From positions 1 to 55,476 of the forward strand of contig NZ_FQUY01000020.1 in the NCBI RefSeq assembly GCF_900129195.1: a DNA stretch of 55,476 nt, given 5' to 3'. This DNA comes from Desulforamulus putei DSM 12395 (GTDB lineage Bacteria; Bacillota; Desulfotomaculia; Desulfotomaculales; Desulfotomaculaceae). Shown here piece by piece: positions 36,615 through 46,168 of the stretch. The notes under the pieces are model-generated. The model saw only the letters and a program-made list of their open reading frames with translations. It was not told the origin of the DNA and searched no databases. The stretch's first letter is position 1. Every line of letters starts with the position of its first letter. The position numbers and the translations under genes are program-made.

Positions 36615-38354
36615 TTACACAATAATATTAAGCCCGGTGTGTGCTGTTAAGGAATGATCGGTAGACTCATTATCCTCAGTTACGCTAAATTGATTGTATG
36701 ACCCCGCAGAAACAGTTTGCCTTGTTTGGTAACCCTGTCTGGTCTGTCCGAACGGGTTTTGATTATCTTGCCAGCCCTGCTGGCCCATAAATACAGCAGC
36801 CTCACTTAGTCGAATATTTTGTTGCGCCAGGATTTCTTTAAGTTGTGGCAGAGAAGACTCCAATGCTTCCTTCGCTAACCCTGAAGCAGTAACAAACTGG
36901 GCAGCAAGCTCCCCTTTGGACCATGTTAACTTAACAGTCACTTCGCCCAGCCGCTCCGGCTGCAGTTTAATCTTAAAGGTGGTCTCGCCGGGGCTTTGCT
37001 GCACCACCATTGCCCGGACCATCTCCATTATCCGGCTCGGCAATTGTGCCATAGTGACTTCCCTAACAGGTAGCATTGTTTGGCCCAATTCGGCTGGTCT
37101 AGTTGGTAGATGATGTAGGGGATCACGGCTGCTCGGCAATTCTTTAATTTGTTTAAAGGTTATTTTTTGTATTGAATCTTCCTTCTGCCGACTATCAGAT
37201 TCCAGGGAAATTTGCTTCTCCATAGTTGATGACATCTTTGTCCAGGGTGGTTGAACAGTCACCTGGAATGCTGCTTTTGTTTCTTTAAGGAGGTGTTGCT
37301 GTTCCTTTGCTTGAGATTGCCATATTAGATCATTTTGCTCAGACTCAAGGGAAGCTAGATAATCTTCGCCACTTGTCAGGGGAGTTAATAATGGTCCCTT
37401 ATCAGGTAAGTTAACAGTCATGCTACTTTTATCTCGGCTATTTATTTTTTCAACTGGTAGTAAAATATAATTGTTACCGTTTCCTATTATTTCCTTTGTT
37501 TCCTTGCCCTCTGAATTAATAACCTCCTCTTGTCCCGTATCCTGACGGGTAAACTGGACTAGCATACTTCCACCATTGACCCGTTCGTGAACCTCTTGAT
37601 ATTGCGCATTGGCAATCTGCCCGGAATCATTCAGGGCTTTAACATTTGGAAAGAGATAATCCCTCTGCATTAAAACAGGTTGGTTTTTGGGTACAGTCAA
37701 CTCATACGTTACATTAGAGGAATTAACTTCCATAGGTAAACTAATCTGTGGATTAAATGGTCTAGCTACCTCTATCGGTTGTGTTTGAGGAAGATTATCC
37801 TTTGCTACCGATGCCTGTTCCTGCCGGGCAGTCTCTATCGATACAGTAATATTACTTTTATCGCCTGTTAGACCGGGATCAACTTCCAGGACAGCTGCCA
37901 AGTTGCTTTTTATCCCGGAACTTGCTTTTGTAACAAAATCATTGTTGCTAGTGGTAGGAAGCTCTCCCCCTTGTTCGTTAACTGTATTAGACAATAATTC
38001 GCCATATGGAACCCGAATCTCTGTATATGGTAGAGGCATAACACAGTTTTCTTCTTTGTTATCCCCAACCGTAACAAGGATATCCTGCTGCATAGTTTTA
38101 TCTGCAGCATCATTAGAAATGTATGGGTTTGGAGGCTGCACCATCTGATAAACAGCTAAATAACTTTGTGTTACAGCGTCCCGCAACATACATTTTCCAA
38201 TAGGTGTTCCTGTTTTTTCCTCCGGCGGCCGGTTTTCATTATCCGAATCTAAAACCATAAGTAGTTGCAGTAAATCGCCAAAACCTTCTCCCATAGACTT
38301 ACTAATGTTTACCTGACTTGTTCCCTGTTGGGATATAACCCTGCCTATTTCCAC
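36615..38354 (-). CDS. fliK: Flagellar hook-length control protein FliK
   Basis: 579 residues. The first 420 are low-complexity, Gln/Ser/Asn-rich and poorly conserved, as expected for a molecular ruler. The conserved C-terminal hook-length domain (about 435-525) includes FKIKLQPERLGEVTVKL and LPQLKEILAQQNIRLSEAAV. A Gln-rich tail follows. The ruler part is AT-richer than its neighbours. Confidence 0.93.
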   Translation of the reverse strand: MEIGRVISQQGTSQVNISKSMGEGFGDLLQLLMVLDSDNENRPPEEKTGTPIGKCMLRDAVTQSYLAVYQMVQPPNPYISNDAADKTMQQDILVTVGDNKEENCVMPLPYTEIRVPYGELLSNTVNEQGGELPTTSNNDFVTKASSGIKSNLAAVLEVDPGLTGDKSNITVSIETARQEQASVAKDNLPQTQPIEVARPFNPQISLPMEVNSSNVTYELTVPKNQPVLMQRDYLFPNVKALNDSGQIANAQYQEVHERVNGGSMLVQFTRQDTGQEEVINSEGKETKEIIGNGNNYILLPVEKINSRDKSSMTVNLPDKGPLLTPLTSGEDYLASLESEQNDLIWQSQAKEQQHLLKETKAAFQVTVQPPWTKMSSTMEKQISLESDSRQKEDSIQKITFKQIKELPSSRDPLHHLPTRPAELGQTMLPVREVTMAQLPSRIMEMVRAMVVQQSPGETTFKIKLQPERLGEVTVKLTWSKGELAAQFVTASGLAKEALESSLPQLKEILAQQNIRLSEAAVFMGQQGWQDNQNPFGQTRQGYQTRQTVSAGSYNQFSVTEDNESTDHSLTAHTGLNIIV

Positions 38355-38390
38355 TCATATCACCTCCTTTCATAAGTTGTCATGTAACAA

Positions 38391-38825
38391 CTAATTAATC
38401 GTTCTGATATAACGCGAAGTAGCCAATTCATCAATTTCCTTTTGCTCTAAATAGAATTCAAGTTCTTTATATTCTTGTACTTGTTTTTCCTTTAACTTCT
38501 CCAAGATCATTCGTTCCTGTCTGGCCTTTAAAGCAGCCTCCTTGCGCAGCTGCACTATCTCCTGGGCCCGTTGTAAAAGTCTTTGCTGACATTGTATGTT
38601 TTTTTGCAAATGCTCCAAATAAATTAAAGATTGCATATGCTCGCCGGGATGCCTGATGCTTTCAGTATAGGCGATGGTCTGCTGCATTTTTCCCTTGCTT
38701 TCATTTAATTCTCTCTCACACCTGGCGCATTCCTGCTGGGCCTTGGCCAGTTCCAGCAAAGCCTGTTCTTCTTGCTTGATTTTTTGCTGCAGCACCTGTT
38801 CCAGCCGGAAGTGGAACTTTTTCAA
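38391..38825 (-). CDS. fliJ: Flagellar export chaperone FliJ
   Basis: 144 residues of two long antiparallel helices (FHFRLEQVLQQKIKQEEQAL; RQERMILEKLKEKQVQEYKE), the FliJ coiled coil that sits in the FliI ring like the gamma subunit of F-ATPase. It follows fliI by two bases, with the usual gene order. Confidence 0.92.
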   Translation of the reverse strand: MKKFHFRLEQVLQQKIKQEEQALLELAKAQQECARCERELNESKGKMQQTIAYTESIRHPGEHMQSLIYLEHLQKNIQCQQRLLQRAQEIVQLRKEAALKARQERMILEKLKEKQVQEYKELEFYLEQKEIDELATSRYIRTIN

Positions 38826-38827
38826 GG

Positions 38828-40159
38828 TTATCTACCCCCTGCCGCCAAGGCTGCTAAATGGTTTAAGGTCTCTTCGTATCCGCTGTATTCGGATGGAGAC
38901 TGTTTGAGGAAGCTAATGATCCTGTCATGTTTCTCTATAGCTTCATCAATCTTGGGGTTGGACCCTTTAACATAAGCCCCGATATTAATTAAGTCCTCCG
39001 ACTGTATGTAAGTTGCCAGCAAATCTCTGATGATCCCGGCCTGGACCTTGTGTTCCTCGGAAGCGATATCCGGCATCAGGCGGCTGACGCTTTGCAGTAT
39101 GTCGATGGCCGGGTAATGGTTGCTGGCAGCCAGTTTACGTGTTAAAACAATATGGCCGTCCAAAATACCCCTAACGGCATCGGCAATGGGTTCATTCAAG
39201 TCGTCCCCGTCTACCAGAACCGTATAAAAGGCGGTAATGGAACCTTTTGGCCCCATCCCGGAACGTTCCAGCAGCTTCGGCAGCAGGGCAAAGACCGAAG
39301 GGGTATAACCCTTGGTGGCCGGCGGTTCGCCCACCGCCAGGCCCACTTCCCGCTGGGCCATGGCAAAACGGGTTACTGAATCCATCATCAGCATGACATC
39401 CAGACCCTGATCGCGAAAGTATTCAGCGACGGCGGTCGCCACAAAGGCGCCTTTCAGTCTGACCAGAGCGGGTTGATCGGAGGTAGCTGCTACAATAACA
39501 GACCGGGCCATCCCCGCGGGGCCAAGGTCTTCCTCAAGGAATTCCAATACTTCACGGCCCCGTTCGCCAATCAACGCAATCACGTTTACATCGGCACTAC
39601 CATGCCGGGCAATCATCCCTAAGAGGGTACTTTTTCCTACACCGCTGCCGGCAAAAATACCAATGCGCTGACCTTTGCCGCAGGTGAGCAAGCCATCCAC
39701 CGCCCGGACCCCGGTAGGCAGTACGGTATGAATTCGCTGCCTTTTGAGGGGATGGGGAGGACGGTTATCCACAGGAAACTCTTCGCCCGGGCCAACATCC
39801 ATGGCTCCATCGATGGGTCTCCCCAGGCCATCCAGAACCTTGCCCAATAAATGATGACCAACTTTAACGGTAAGGTTGCGGCCGGTAGGAACCACGGCGC
39901 TGCCGGGGAAGATACCCCTTAATTCTCCCAAGGGCATCAGCAGCGAATGCCGATCCCGGAAACCCACCACTTCGGCCCTGACAGGCTCCGCTTCCTCCTG
40001 TACCACAATGTCGCAGACTTCGCCTATGCGGGCAATGATCCCCTGAACCTCAATCATCAGGCCGATGACCCGGGTCACTTTACCAATGGGTTTGATCACT
40101 CTGGCCCTGTTTACCCTTTCTTTATAAGGAGCAAGGTTAATATCAACCTTAACCTCCAT
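38828..40159 (-). CDS. fliI: Flagellum-specific ATPase FliI
   Basis: 443 residues. Walker A is GIFAGSGVGKSTLLGMIAR (about residue 167) and Walker B ends in VMLMMDSVTRFAMAQREVG (about 255). The export-ATPase segment GEPPATKGYTPSVFALLP is typical. It powers delivery of substrates with FliH and FliJ. Confidence 0.97.
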   Translation of the reverse strand: MEVKVDINLAPYKERVNRARVIKPIGKVTRVIGLMIEVQGIIARIGEVCDIVVQEEAEPVRAEVVGFRDRHSLLMPLGELRGIFPGSAVVPTGRNLTVKVGHHLLGKVLDGLGRPIDGAMDVGPGEEFPVDNRPPHPLKRQRIHTVLPTGVRAVDGLLTCGKGQRIGIFAGSGVGKSTLLGMIARHGSADVNVIALIGERGREVLEFLEEDLGPAGMARSVIVAATSDQPALVRLKGAFVATAVAEYFRDQGLDVMLMMDSVTRFAMAQREVGLAVGEPPATKGYTPSVFALLPKLLERSGMGPKGSITAFYTVLVDGDDLNEPIADAVRGILDGHIVLTRKLAASNHYPAIDILQSVSRLMPDIASEEHKVQAGIIRDLLATYIQSEDLINIGAYVKGSNPKIDEAIEKHDRIISFLKQSPSEYSGYEETLNHLAALAAGGR

Positions 40160-40163
40160 CGGT

Positions 40164-40880
40164 TTATTCCTCCCGGCCGTACAACGCCTTTAATACTTCC
40201 TGCCACCGGGTTTCCAGGGTGGCATCCACTTGCCCCTGGTCTGTCTCTATGCGACAGCCCCCGGGCTTAATACCGTTATCCACCAGGACGTTTAATTCTA
40301 CTTTCCCCGGTAACCCCTGTAACAATTGATTCTTGCCCTGTTCTATAATGGCAAGATCGGCATGGTTTACATAGATATTGACCAAGGGCCTGTTCTTAAC
40401 CAGCTCCATACATTCCCTGGCAATTTCCATCACCGTCTGTGGTTCAACAGCAAGCTGAGTCATGACCACCCGTTCGGCAATATCCACCGCCAGGTCAACA
40501 ATTTCTGATTCCATTTTTTCCAGGGTGTGTCGGAATGTGTCCTGCGCCTGAAAAAGCACTTCCCGGGCCTGCCGGCGAATTTCTTCGGCCTCTTTTTCCG
40601 AAGCGGTTATGCCCTCCTGCCAGCCGTCTTGCCTGGCCTGTTCCTTGATTTGCCGGGCCGAAAGCGCCGCCTCTGCCCGGGCTTGCTCAATGATTTCGGC
40701 TGCCTCTCGCCTGGCCCTGGCAATCATTTCTGCCGCCTGCTGCCTGGCCATCATCAGGAGTTCTTCAGGGGTGGGATGTCCACTTTCCTCAGAGGGCGGC
40801 AGAGAAAGCTGCCGTAACGGCAAAACCTGATCAGCCTGATCCACAGGAGCGCTTTTGATGACCCTAAACAAGTATTGCAT
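40164..40880 (-). CDS. fliH: Flagellar assembly protein FliH
   Basis: About 238 residues. A long charged Ala/Gln/Arg-rich helix (ARREAAEIIEQARAEAALSA) is followed by a C-terminal domain like the V-ATPase E subunit (VNIYVNHADLAII; KPGGCRIETDQGQVDATLET). The start is uncertain: the ATG at 40880 abuts GGGGAGG, while the TTG at 40871 has better spacing. Either overlaps the end of fliG. Negative regulator and stator of FliI. Confidence 0.92.
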   Translation of the reverse strand: MQYLFRVIKSAPVDQADQVLPLRQLSLPPSEESGHPTPEELLMMARQQAAEMIARARREAAEIIEQARAEAALSARQIKEQARQDGWQEGITASEKEAEEIRRQAREVLFQAQDTFRHTLEKMESEIVDLAVDIAERVVMTQLAVEPQTVMEIARECMELVKNRPLVNIYVNHADLAIIEQGKNQLLQGLPGKVELNVLVDNGIKPGGCRIETDQGQVDATLETRWQEVLKALYGREE

Positions 40881-41874
40881 CCTCCCCACCGCGGGAAATG
40901 ACGATTTCTCCGGCTTCTTCCAGGCGCCTGATCACATTTACAATGCGCTGCTGGGCCTCTTCCACTTCCTTCAGCCGGACAGGCCCCATGTATTCAATTT
41001 CTTCCTTCAGCATGTCTGCCGCACGCTTGGACATGTTCTTGTAGATACGGTTATTAACCTCCTGGTTGGCGCCTTTCATAGCCAGCGCCAGGTCTTTATT
41101 ATCCACTTCACGCAGTACCTTTTGAATAGATATATCATGCAGCTTGACAATATCTTCAAAAATGAACATCATACGGCGTACTTCTTCAGTGAGATTGGGG
41201 TCGACCCGCTCCAGCTGCTCAAAGATGGCTTTCTCTGTAGCGCGGTCTACCCGGTTGAGAATATTCACCAGGCACTGGATGCCCCCAACCACCGTTTCCT
41301 CATGCTGGGCCACCGAGGCCAGCTTCTTCTCCAGAACCTTCTCCACCTCTTTGGCCACATCGGGCGAAATTCTGTCCAGAATAGCCACCCGCCTTGCAAC
41401 TTCACTTTGTATTTGCGGGTCCAGCTCGGATAAGATAACTGCCGCCTGGTCGGGTTTTAAATAGGACAAAACAAAGGCGATGGTTTGGGGATGCTCCTCC
41501 CGGATAAAACTTAAAATATGCCTGGGATCGGTTTTGCGCAGGGAGCCAAAGGGAACCGATTGCATGGTGGAACTGATTCTTTCCAGTATTTCGGCGCCCT
41601 TTTGGTAGCCGTAGGTTTTTTCCAATAACTCCCTGGCATAGTTAACGCCGCCGTTCAACAAATAATCGCGGGCCTGAATTAAGTAGATAAATTCTTCAAT
41701 GACTTGTTTTTGAATGTCATTAGGAACCTTATCCATTTCAGCAATGGCGGCGGTAATTCGTTCAACTTCCTCCTCGGTAAATTCATGCTTTAAAAGTTTG
41801 GAAGAGATATCGGCTCCCAGGGAGATAAGTAATATAGCTGCTTTTTGTTCGCCGGTAAGTTTATCGTAATTCAT
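40864..41874 (-). CDS. fliG: Flagellar motor switch protein FliG
   Basis: 336 residues. Begins YDKLTGEQKAAILLISLG. The middle ARM domain carries EEHPQTIAFVLSYLKPDQAA (with the EHPQ motif that binds FliM). The C-terminal torque domain has MKGANQEVNNRIYKNMSKRA and charged residues that face MotA. It lies between fliF and fliH. Confidence 0.97.
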   Translation of the reverse strand: MNYDKLTGEQKAAILLISLGADISSKLLKHEFTEEEVERITAAIAEMDKVPNDIQKQVIEEFIYLIQARDYLLNGGVNYARELLEKTYGYQKGAEILERISSTMQSVPFGSLRKTDPRHILSFIREEHPQTIAFVLSYLKPDQAAVILSELDPQIQSEVARRVAILDRISPDVAKEVEKVLEKKLASVAQHEETVVGGIQCLVNILNRVDRATEKAIFEQLERVDPNLTEEVRRMMFIFEDIVKLHDISIQKVLREVDNKDLALAMKGANQEVNNRIYKNMSKRAADMLKEEIEYMGPVRLKEVEEAQQRIVNVIRRLEEAGEIVISRGGEDAILV

Positions 41875-41886
41875 GGTTCTAACCCC

Positions 41887-43434
41887 TTATTCCCTTAGCC
41901 ATACTTTCAGCACGGAAGCCACATCATCAGGTCGTTCTTCCGCCAAGTTCTTTAATTGCTTCTGTTTGTCCTTTGGCGGAGGAATTTCCCACTGAGGTTC
42001 TTCCTCATCCGCAGGCTGCGCAGCTTCTTCTACCGATAAACCCAGGGTTTCTTCAATTTGCGGCTCAGCCTTCTTCTTGCGGCGCCGGATAAAGAAAATC
42101 ACAAGAGATAAAAGCAGCAGTAAACCGCCTGCAGCAGCCGCAATCATCATATATAACTGTTCCTTGTTCTTTTGTTGCTTTGCCTCCAAATCTTCTCCCA
42201 GATCGTACAGGCTCCGGTCAAAGGGCATGGAGGAAACGGTAATTTGATCGCCCCGCCGCGGGTCAAAGCCTATGGCAGCGGTTACAATCCGTTCCACCTG
42301 GGTTTTATCCAGATTCTTAATGGATTCGTCCAGCACCACAGCGGTGGAAAGTCTTAAAACCCTGCCGGGGGCTTGTACCACGGACTCTACCCTTGTGCCA
42401 TGCTGGTAATTCTTGATGTCATCGGATTTTTGGTAGCTGCTCTGACCGGCAGAGATTTGTCCGGGGATGCTCTGCCCGGGCATTTGCGTGGTAGAGCCGG
42501 GGATGCCGCCGCTGCTTCCGTCGGTACCGCTTTCTTTGGTACTGCGTTCGCTGACAACTGGACCGGGCACAACTTCGGTGGTGTTGGTTTGCTGCTGGTT
42601 AAAATCCAGTTCCGCCGTCACCATGGCCACCGCTTTATTGGGCCCCAGCACCTTGGACAGCATGGTCTGCACCCGGTTCTCCAGTTCTTTTTCAAAGGCC
42701 CGGCGGATTTGCTGCTGGCGTTCTACGGCAGTTCCGGTAAAACTACCTGCTGCTGTACCGGCGGGGTCTTTCAGAAATTCGTTTAATACATTACCTTCCG
42801 TGTCGATGATATGTACATTTTCGGCTTTCAGCCCTTCTACACTGCCCACAATCAAATCGTTCAGGCCTTTAACCTGTTCCGGCTTCAGTTTGGCGCCGGG
42901 TTTCAGCTTAATCACCACCGAGGCCGAGGCGGTCCCTTCATCCTCGAGAAAGACACTTTTTTGCGGGATCACCAGGTGAACTCTGGCCTGGTCTACCCCT
43001 TCCACCTTGGTGATGGTGCGCCTGAGCTCCTCCTGCAGGGCCCTTTGATAAGCGATTTGCTGCTCGAAATCGGTTTCCCCGAATTTACTCTTGTCGAACA
43101 ATTCAAAACCGTGGTCTACTCCTGTCAGTAGTCCGTCACTGGCCAGCTTAACTCTTATTTCATCCACTTTCTCCTTGGGAACCAGGATGGTCGTTCCCTG
43201 GTTGGTTAGCTGGTATGGGATCTTTTGACTCTCCAACTGGGCCACGATCTCGCCGGCATCCTTGGGTTCCAAGTCCCCTAATAAAACAGCATAATCGGGG
43301 CGGATAAAAACGGTACCCAAATACACTGAACCTGCCAGGATAACTGCACTAACCAGAATGATCAAGGCTTTTCTCTTTTGATTTGTTTCCTGCCACCGCT
43401 GTTTTAATTTATCCAGCAGGTCTCGAAAATTCAC
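41887..43434 (-). CDS. fliF: Flagellar MS-ring protein FliF
   Basis: 515 residues. Two membrane helices (about residues 24-43 and 435-455) flank the periplasmic ring-building motifs. The secretin-like N-terminal half has YAVLLGDLEPKDAGEIVAQL and RVHLVIPQKSVF. The C-terminal tail (DVASVLKVWLRE) binds FliG. The first structural ring of the motor. Confidence 0.97.
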   Translation of the reverse strand: MNFRDLLDKLKQRWQETNQKRKALIILVSAVILAGSVYLGTVFIRPDYAVLLGDLEPKDAGEIVAQLESQKIPYQLTNQGTTILVPKEKVDEIRVKLASDGLLTGVDHGFELFDKSKFGETDFEQQIAYQRALQEELRRTITKVEGVDQARVHLVIPQKSVFLEDEGTASASVVIKLKPGAKLKPEQVKGLNDLIVGSVEGLKAENVHIIDTEGNVLNEFLKDPAGTAAGSFTGTAVERQQQIRRAFEKELENRVQTMLSKVLGPNKAVAMVTAELDFNQQQTNTTEVVPGPVVSERSTKESGTDGSSGGIPGSTTQMPGQSIPGQISAGQSSYQKSDDIKNYQHGTRVESVVQAPGRVLRLSTAVVLDESIKNLDKTQVERIVTAAIGFDPRRGDQITVSSMPFDRSLYDLGEDLEAKQQKNKEQLYMMIAAAAGGLLLLLSLVIFFIRRRKKKAEPQIEETLGLSVEEAAQPADEEEPQWEIPPPKDKQKQLKNLAEERPDDVASVLKVWLRE

Positions 43435-43453
43435 AATACCACCTCAAAGGGGA

Positions 43454-43744
43454 TTATAACTGCATGCGAGATATTTCCTGGTAAGCTTCAACAATTTTAT
43501 TTCTCACTTCAACCGCCAGCTGCATGGTGAGTTTTGCTTCCTGCATGGCAATGGTAACTTGGTGTATATCCTGTATTTCGCCCACCAGAAACTTTTGCAT
43601 GGCTTCATCAGCTTTTAACTCCGTCTGATTGAGCCTGGCAATGGCGTCATTTAATACCCCGGCAAAGCCGGTATCTCCTGCGTATTTTTCTTTAGAAATA
43701 ACCTCCAGTATTGGTAACGGCATGGGCGCCGGCAAAACTTTCAT
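43454..43744 (-). CDS. fliE: Flagellar hook-basal body complex protein FliE
   Basis: 96 residues. The C-terminal half VTIAMQEAKLTMQLAVEVRNKIVEAYQEISRMQL is characteristic (conserved MQLAVxVRNKxxEAYxEI-x-MQ). Links the MS ring to the rod. In the conserved order flgB-flgC-fliE-fliF. Confidence 0.95.
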   Translation of the reverse strand: MKVLPAPMPLPILEVISKEKYAGDTGFAGVLNDAIARLNQTELKADEAMQKFLVGEIQDIHQVTIAMQEAKLTMQLAVEVRNKIVEAYQEISRMQL

Positions 43745-43757
43745 TAATTCCTACCCC

Positions 43758-44195
43758 CTACCCGCGGGAAATTTCCAGGGCCTTAAGAGCCATGCTTTTG
43801 GCTGCATTCAAGGCCGTTACATTGGCTTCATAGGTCCTGCTGGCGGTAATCATGTCTACCATTTCATTTACAATGTTAATGTTGGGATAAGCAACATTGC
43901 CCTGTTCATCCGCCAGCGGGTGATTGGGGTCGTTAACGATCCTCGGGGGAGCCGGGTCTTCCACAATGGCCTTTACCCTGACCCCTAACCCTCTGGGTTC
44001 TTTCTCATCGGCCGCCATGGTTTGCCGCAGTTGTTCTGCAAACAAAGGAACTTTTCGACGATATACAGGGCTGGCGGGGTCATTGGGACGGCTGGCTGTG
44101 TTCATGTTGGCAATGTTGTTGGCAATCAGGTCCAGCCGTAAACGCTCAGAAGTCATCCCGGAAGCGCTGATGCGAAAGGTATCAAATAATCCCAT
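43758..44195 (-). CDS. flgC: Flagellar proximal rod protein FlgC
   Basis: 145 residues. The N-terminal rod motif is LDLIANNIANMNTASRP, and the C-terminal end MVDMITASRTYEANVTALNAAKSM is typical of FlgC. Short insert between, as usual. Confidence 0.96.
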   Translation of the reverse strand: MGLFDTFRISASGMTSERLRLDLIANNIANMNTASRPNDPASPVYRRKVPLFAEQLRQTMAADEKEPRGLGVRVKAIVEDPAPPRIVNDPNHPLADEQGNVAYPNINIVNEMVDMITASRTYEANVTALNAAKSMALKALEISRG

Positions 44196-44201
44196 CCTGC
44201 A

Positions 44202-44600
44202 TTACCTCCTGCCGCCGATTACGATCCCAAGAATGTTATAGCGATCTATCAGCCCCTGGCTGATCACGTCATATTGAATGGTGGTGGCAGCCAGATTCAC
44301 CATTTCCTCGTCTATATCTACGTTATTGCCGTCGTAACGCATGGTCGTGTCCTTGACCTGCTTAACCTCCGGTTTTATTGCCGCACCGGATACTCCGATA
44401 TGCAGCGGGTGGGTTCCCTTGAGGGGGGCCCCGCTGCTATTGATGGCAGCCTTGAGTTGATCTTCAAAACTGACATAGGATTTCTTGAAGCCCGGCGTAT
44501 TTAGATTGGCTACGTTATTGGCAATCACCCGCTGCCGCAAAGCGCCGGCATCCAGTCCTTTTTTCAGAACATTCATAACGGGGCTGTCAAAAATATTCAT
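44202..44600 (-). CDS. flgB: Flagellar proximal rod protein FlgB
   Basis: 132 residues from the ATG at 44600, chosen because GAGGATGG is suitably spaced; an upstream in-frame reading has no ribosome-binding site. It has QRVIANNVANLNTPGFKKS and ends in IQYDVISQGLIDRYNILGIVIGG. First gene of the flagellar super-operon. No clear promoter or c-di-GMP riboswitch was seen in the 200 bases upstream. Confidence 0.95.
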   Translation of the reverse strand: MNIFDSPVMNVLKKGLDAGALRQRVIANNVANLNTPGFKKSYVSFEDQLKAAINSSGAPLKGTHPLHIGVSGAAIKPEVKQVKDTTMRYDGNNVDIDEEMVNLAATTIQYDVISQGLIDRYNILGIVIGGRR

Positions 44601-44750
44601 ACCATCCATCCTCGTTCTCAAATTTCTTGAATTATGCACTAAAGATTTACGTTAATATTACGATAAAATGGTTAAGGGGAATACTGACGTAGTGTTAAAA
44701 AATATGAAAATACTCCACCATATGATAAAATTCTACTTTGTTGTAAAAAA

Positions 44751-44765
44751 ACCCTTCCGCAGGGT
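44751..44765 (-). terminator. Small terminator-like hairpin upstream of flgB
   Basis: ACCCT/AGGGT (44765-44761 with 44755-44751 on the minus strand) is followed by seven T. It stands between the stronger hairpin at 44809-44839 and flgB, so it is either a second terminator for the DegT-family gene or an attenuator in the flagellar leader. Confidence 0.5.
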
Positions 44766-44808
44766 TGATTGGCAATAAATTTTATAAGAAAGCTTCGCAA
44801 TCTTGAAA

Positions 44809-44839
44809 AAACGTCTGTACTATAATAGTACAGACGTTT
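44809..44839. terminator. Bidirectional terminator after the DegT-family gene
   Basis: A perfect 13-bp stem, AAACGTCTGTACT/AGTACAGACGTTT, has loop ATAAT. T-runs follow on both strands. It isolates the DegT-family gene from the flagellar super-operon. The remainder of the 377-base gap 44601-44977 is AT-rich, with only the small hairpin at 44751-44765. Confidence 0.8.
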
Positions 44840-44977
44840 ATTTTTTTGTCTTTGTTCACTATCATCTGTTATATCAAATTTGTAGTATTTTGTCGGGATA
44901 TTTCTTCTAATTTTATTGTAAAATAGGCTAATATGTCCATATGTAACCATAAGACTCGGGTCTAAATATTCTTGGGA

Positions 44978-46084
44978 CTAAAGTCCTGTGCCGGAAGTTT
45001 TCCCTGCTGCCAATGCTTCCTTGAGCAAACGGACTGTTTTTATCATCATTTGATCATCATAATTGGGAAACGTGGGAAGATTGATTACCCTGCTGTAATA
45101 AACCTCCGCTTGAGGGCACAGGGGTCCTTCGATGGTGCAAATGTCCGGGTGTCCCTGCCAGAGATAAATGGGATGCAGGTAGATGGGATAAAACTGTACA
45201 CCTACCGGAATACCCTGCTCTAAGAGTTTTTCTACGATCTGCCTGCGTCTGGCCACAAGTTCTTGTCCCTTCAGTAAGATGGGAAAGCTATACCAGGCCG
45301 GCTCGCCAAAACCCCACTGCAACGGTAACTCCAAACCTTCTTCTCCTTTGAGTGCTTCGTAATACGCAGCCGCCATTTCCCGGCGGCGGGCTTGCATAAG
45401 ATTGGCCTCCTGAAGTTGCCGCAACCCTATCTCGGCCTGCATACTTGTCATACGGTAATTAAACCCGATTTCCTGGGCTTCAAAATGCCAGGGCCCTTCA
45501 TCTTTCACCAGCGCTTCCTTATCCAACTTCATCCCGGTATCACGGAACAATGTTAGCCAGTGATAATATTCCTCTGAATTTGTTACCACCATACCGCCCA
45601 GTTCTGTACAGACACCCTGGGGGTGGGAAAAATCAAAAACCGTTAAAGGGCTGACCGTTCCGATTTTCAGCCCCTTATATGTAGCCCCCAATGCCTGTGA
45701 GGCATCTTCAATAAGGACAATGTCCTTGCCTTCTATGAGTTTTTTAAACCCTTCCATATCACAGGGCTGTCCGGCATAATGGGTGGCAATAACAGCTTTT
45801 GTGTTGTCGGAAATCCGCCACTTTACCGCTGCGGGATCCAGGCAGCCGGTTTGGGGATCTACATCTGTATAGATAGGCACACCATCCAGGTAACGAATGG
45901 CATGGGCCACTTCCGGGTGAGCCAGGGGGGACAAAATCACCTCGTCTTTATGGCTAACCCCGGCGGCATACAGCGCAGCATGCAGGGCCGCCGTACTGTT
46001 GGCAACAGCCACCGCGTATTTGGCGCCAATATAGTTGGCAAAGGCGGTTTCAAATTCTCTGACCTTTTGCTCTCTGTTGTTCAT
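44978..46084 (-). CDS. DegT/DnrJ/EryC1/StrS-family protein lacking the PLP lysine
   Basis: 368 residues. The fold-type I aminotransferase pattern is clear: ANSTAALHAALYAAGVSHKD near residue 29, IEDASQALGATYKG near 135, and TELGGMVVTN. In sugar aminotransferases the segment before GEGG reads FSF-x3-K; here the ungapped equivalent is FDFSHPQ, so the Schiff-base Lys is replaced by Gln and the following GEGG reads ELGG. Family members normally add amino groups to nucleotide sugars, for example for flagellin glycans. This one may be a non-PLP variant or use a different chemistry. It has its own promoter and terminator inside the flagellar locus. Confidence 0.85.
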   Translation of the reverse strand: MNNREQKVREFETAFANYIGAKYAVAVANSTAALHAALYAAGVSHKDEVILSPLAHPEVAHAIRYLDGVPIYTDVDPQTGCLDPAAVKWRISDNTKAVIATHYAGQPCDMEGFKKLIEGKDIVLIEDASQALGATYKGLKIGTVSPLTVFDFSHPQGVCTELGGMVVTNSEEYYHWLTLFRDTGMKLDKEALVKDEGPWHFEAQEIGFNYRMTSMQAEIGLRQLQEANLMQARRREMAAAYYEALKGEEGLELPLQWGFGEPAWYSFPILLKGQELVARRRQIVEKLLEQGIPVGVQFYPIYLHPIYLWQGHPDICTIEGPLCPQAEVYYSRVINLPTFPNYDDQMMIKTVRLLKEALAAGKTSGTGL

Positions 46085-46125
46085 TTAGATTGGCTCCTTA
46101 TTTTGTAGAGATTGTCAGATTTTAT

Positions 46126-46155
46126 TATATACCAAAATTGGGCCTGTATTGTCGA
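46126..46155 (-). promoter_or_regulatory. Likely sigma-A promoter of the DegT-family gene
   Basis: On the minus strand TCGACA (46155-46150), an 18-base spacer and TATATA (46131-46126) lie about 40 bases before the start codon and just after the flaG terminator. Confidence 0.5.
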
Positions 46156-46168
46156 TAAAAATATCAGA

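Noticed and set aside
44601-44808. A c-di-GMP riboswitch in the flagellar leader
   Set aside because: I looked for the class I core motif in the leader of flgB, since Clostridia often have one there, and saw none; only a small terminator-like hairpin is present.
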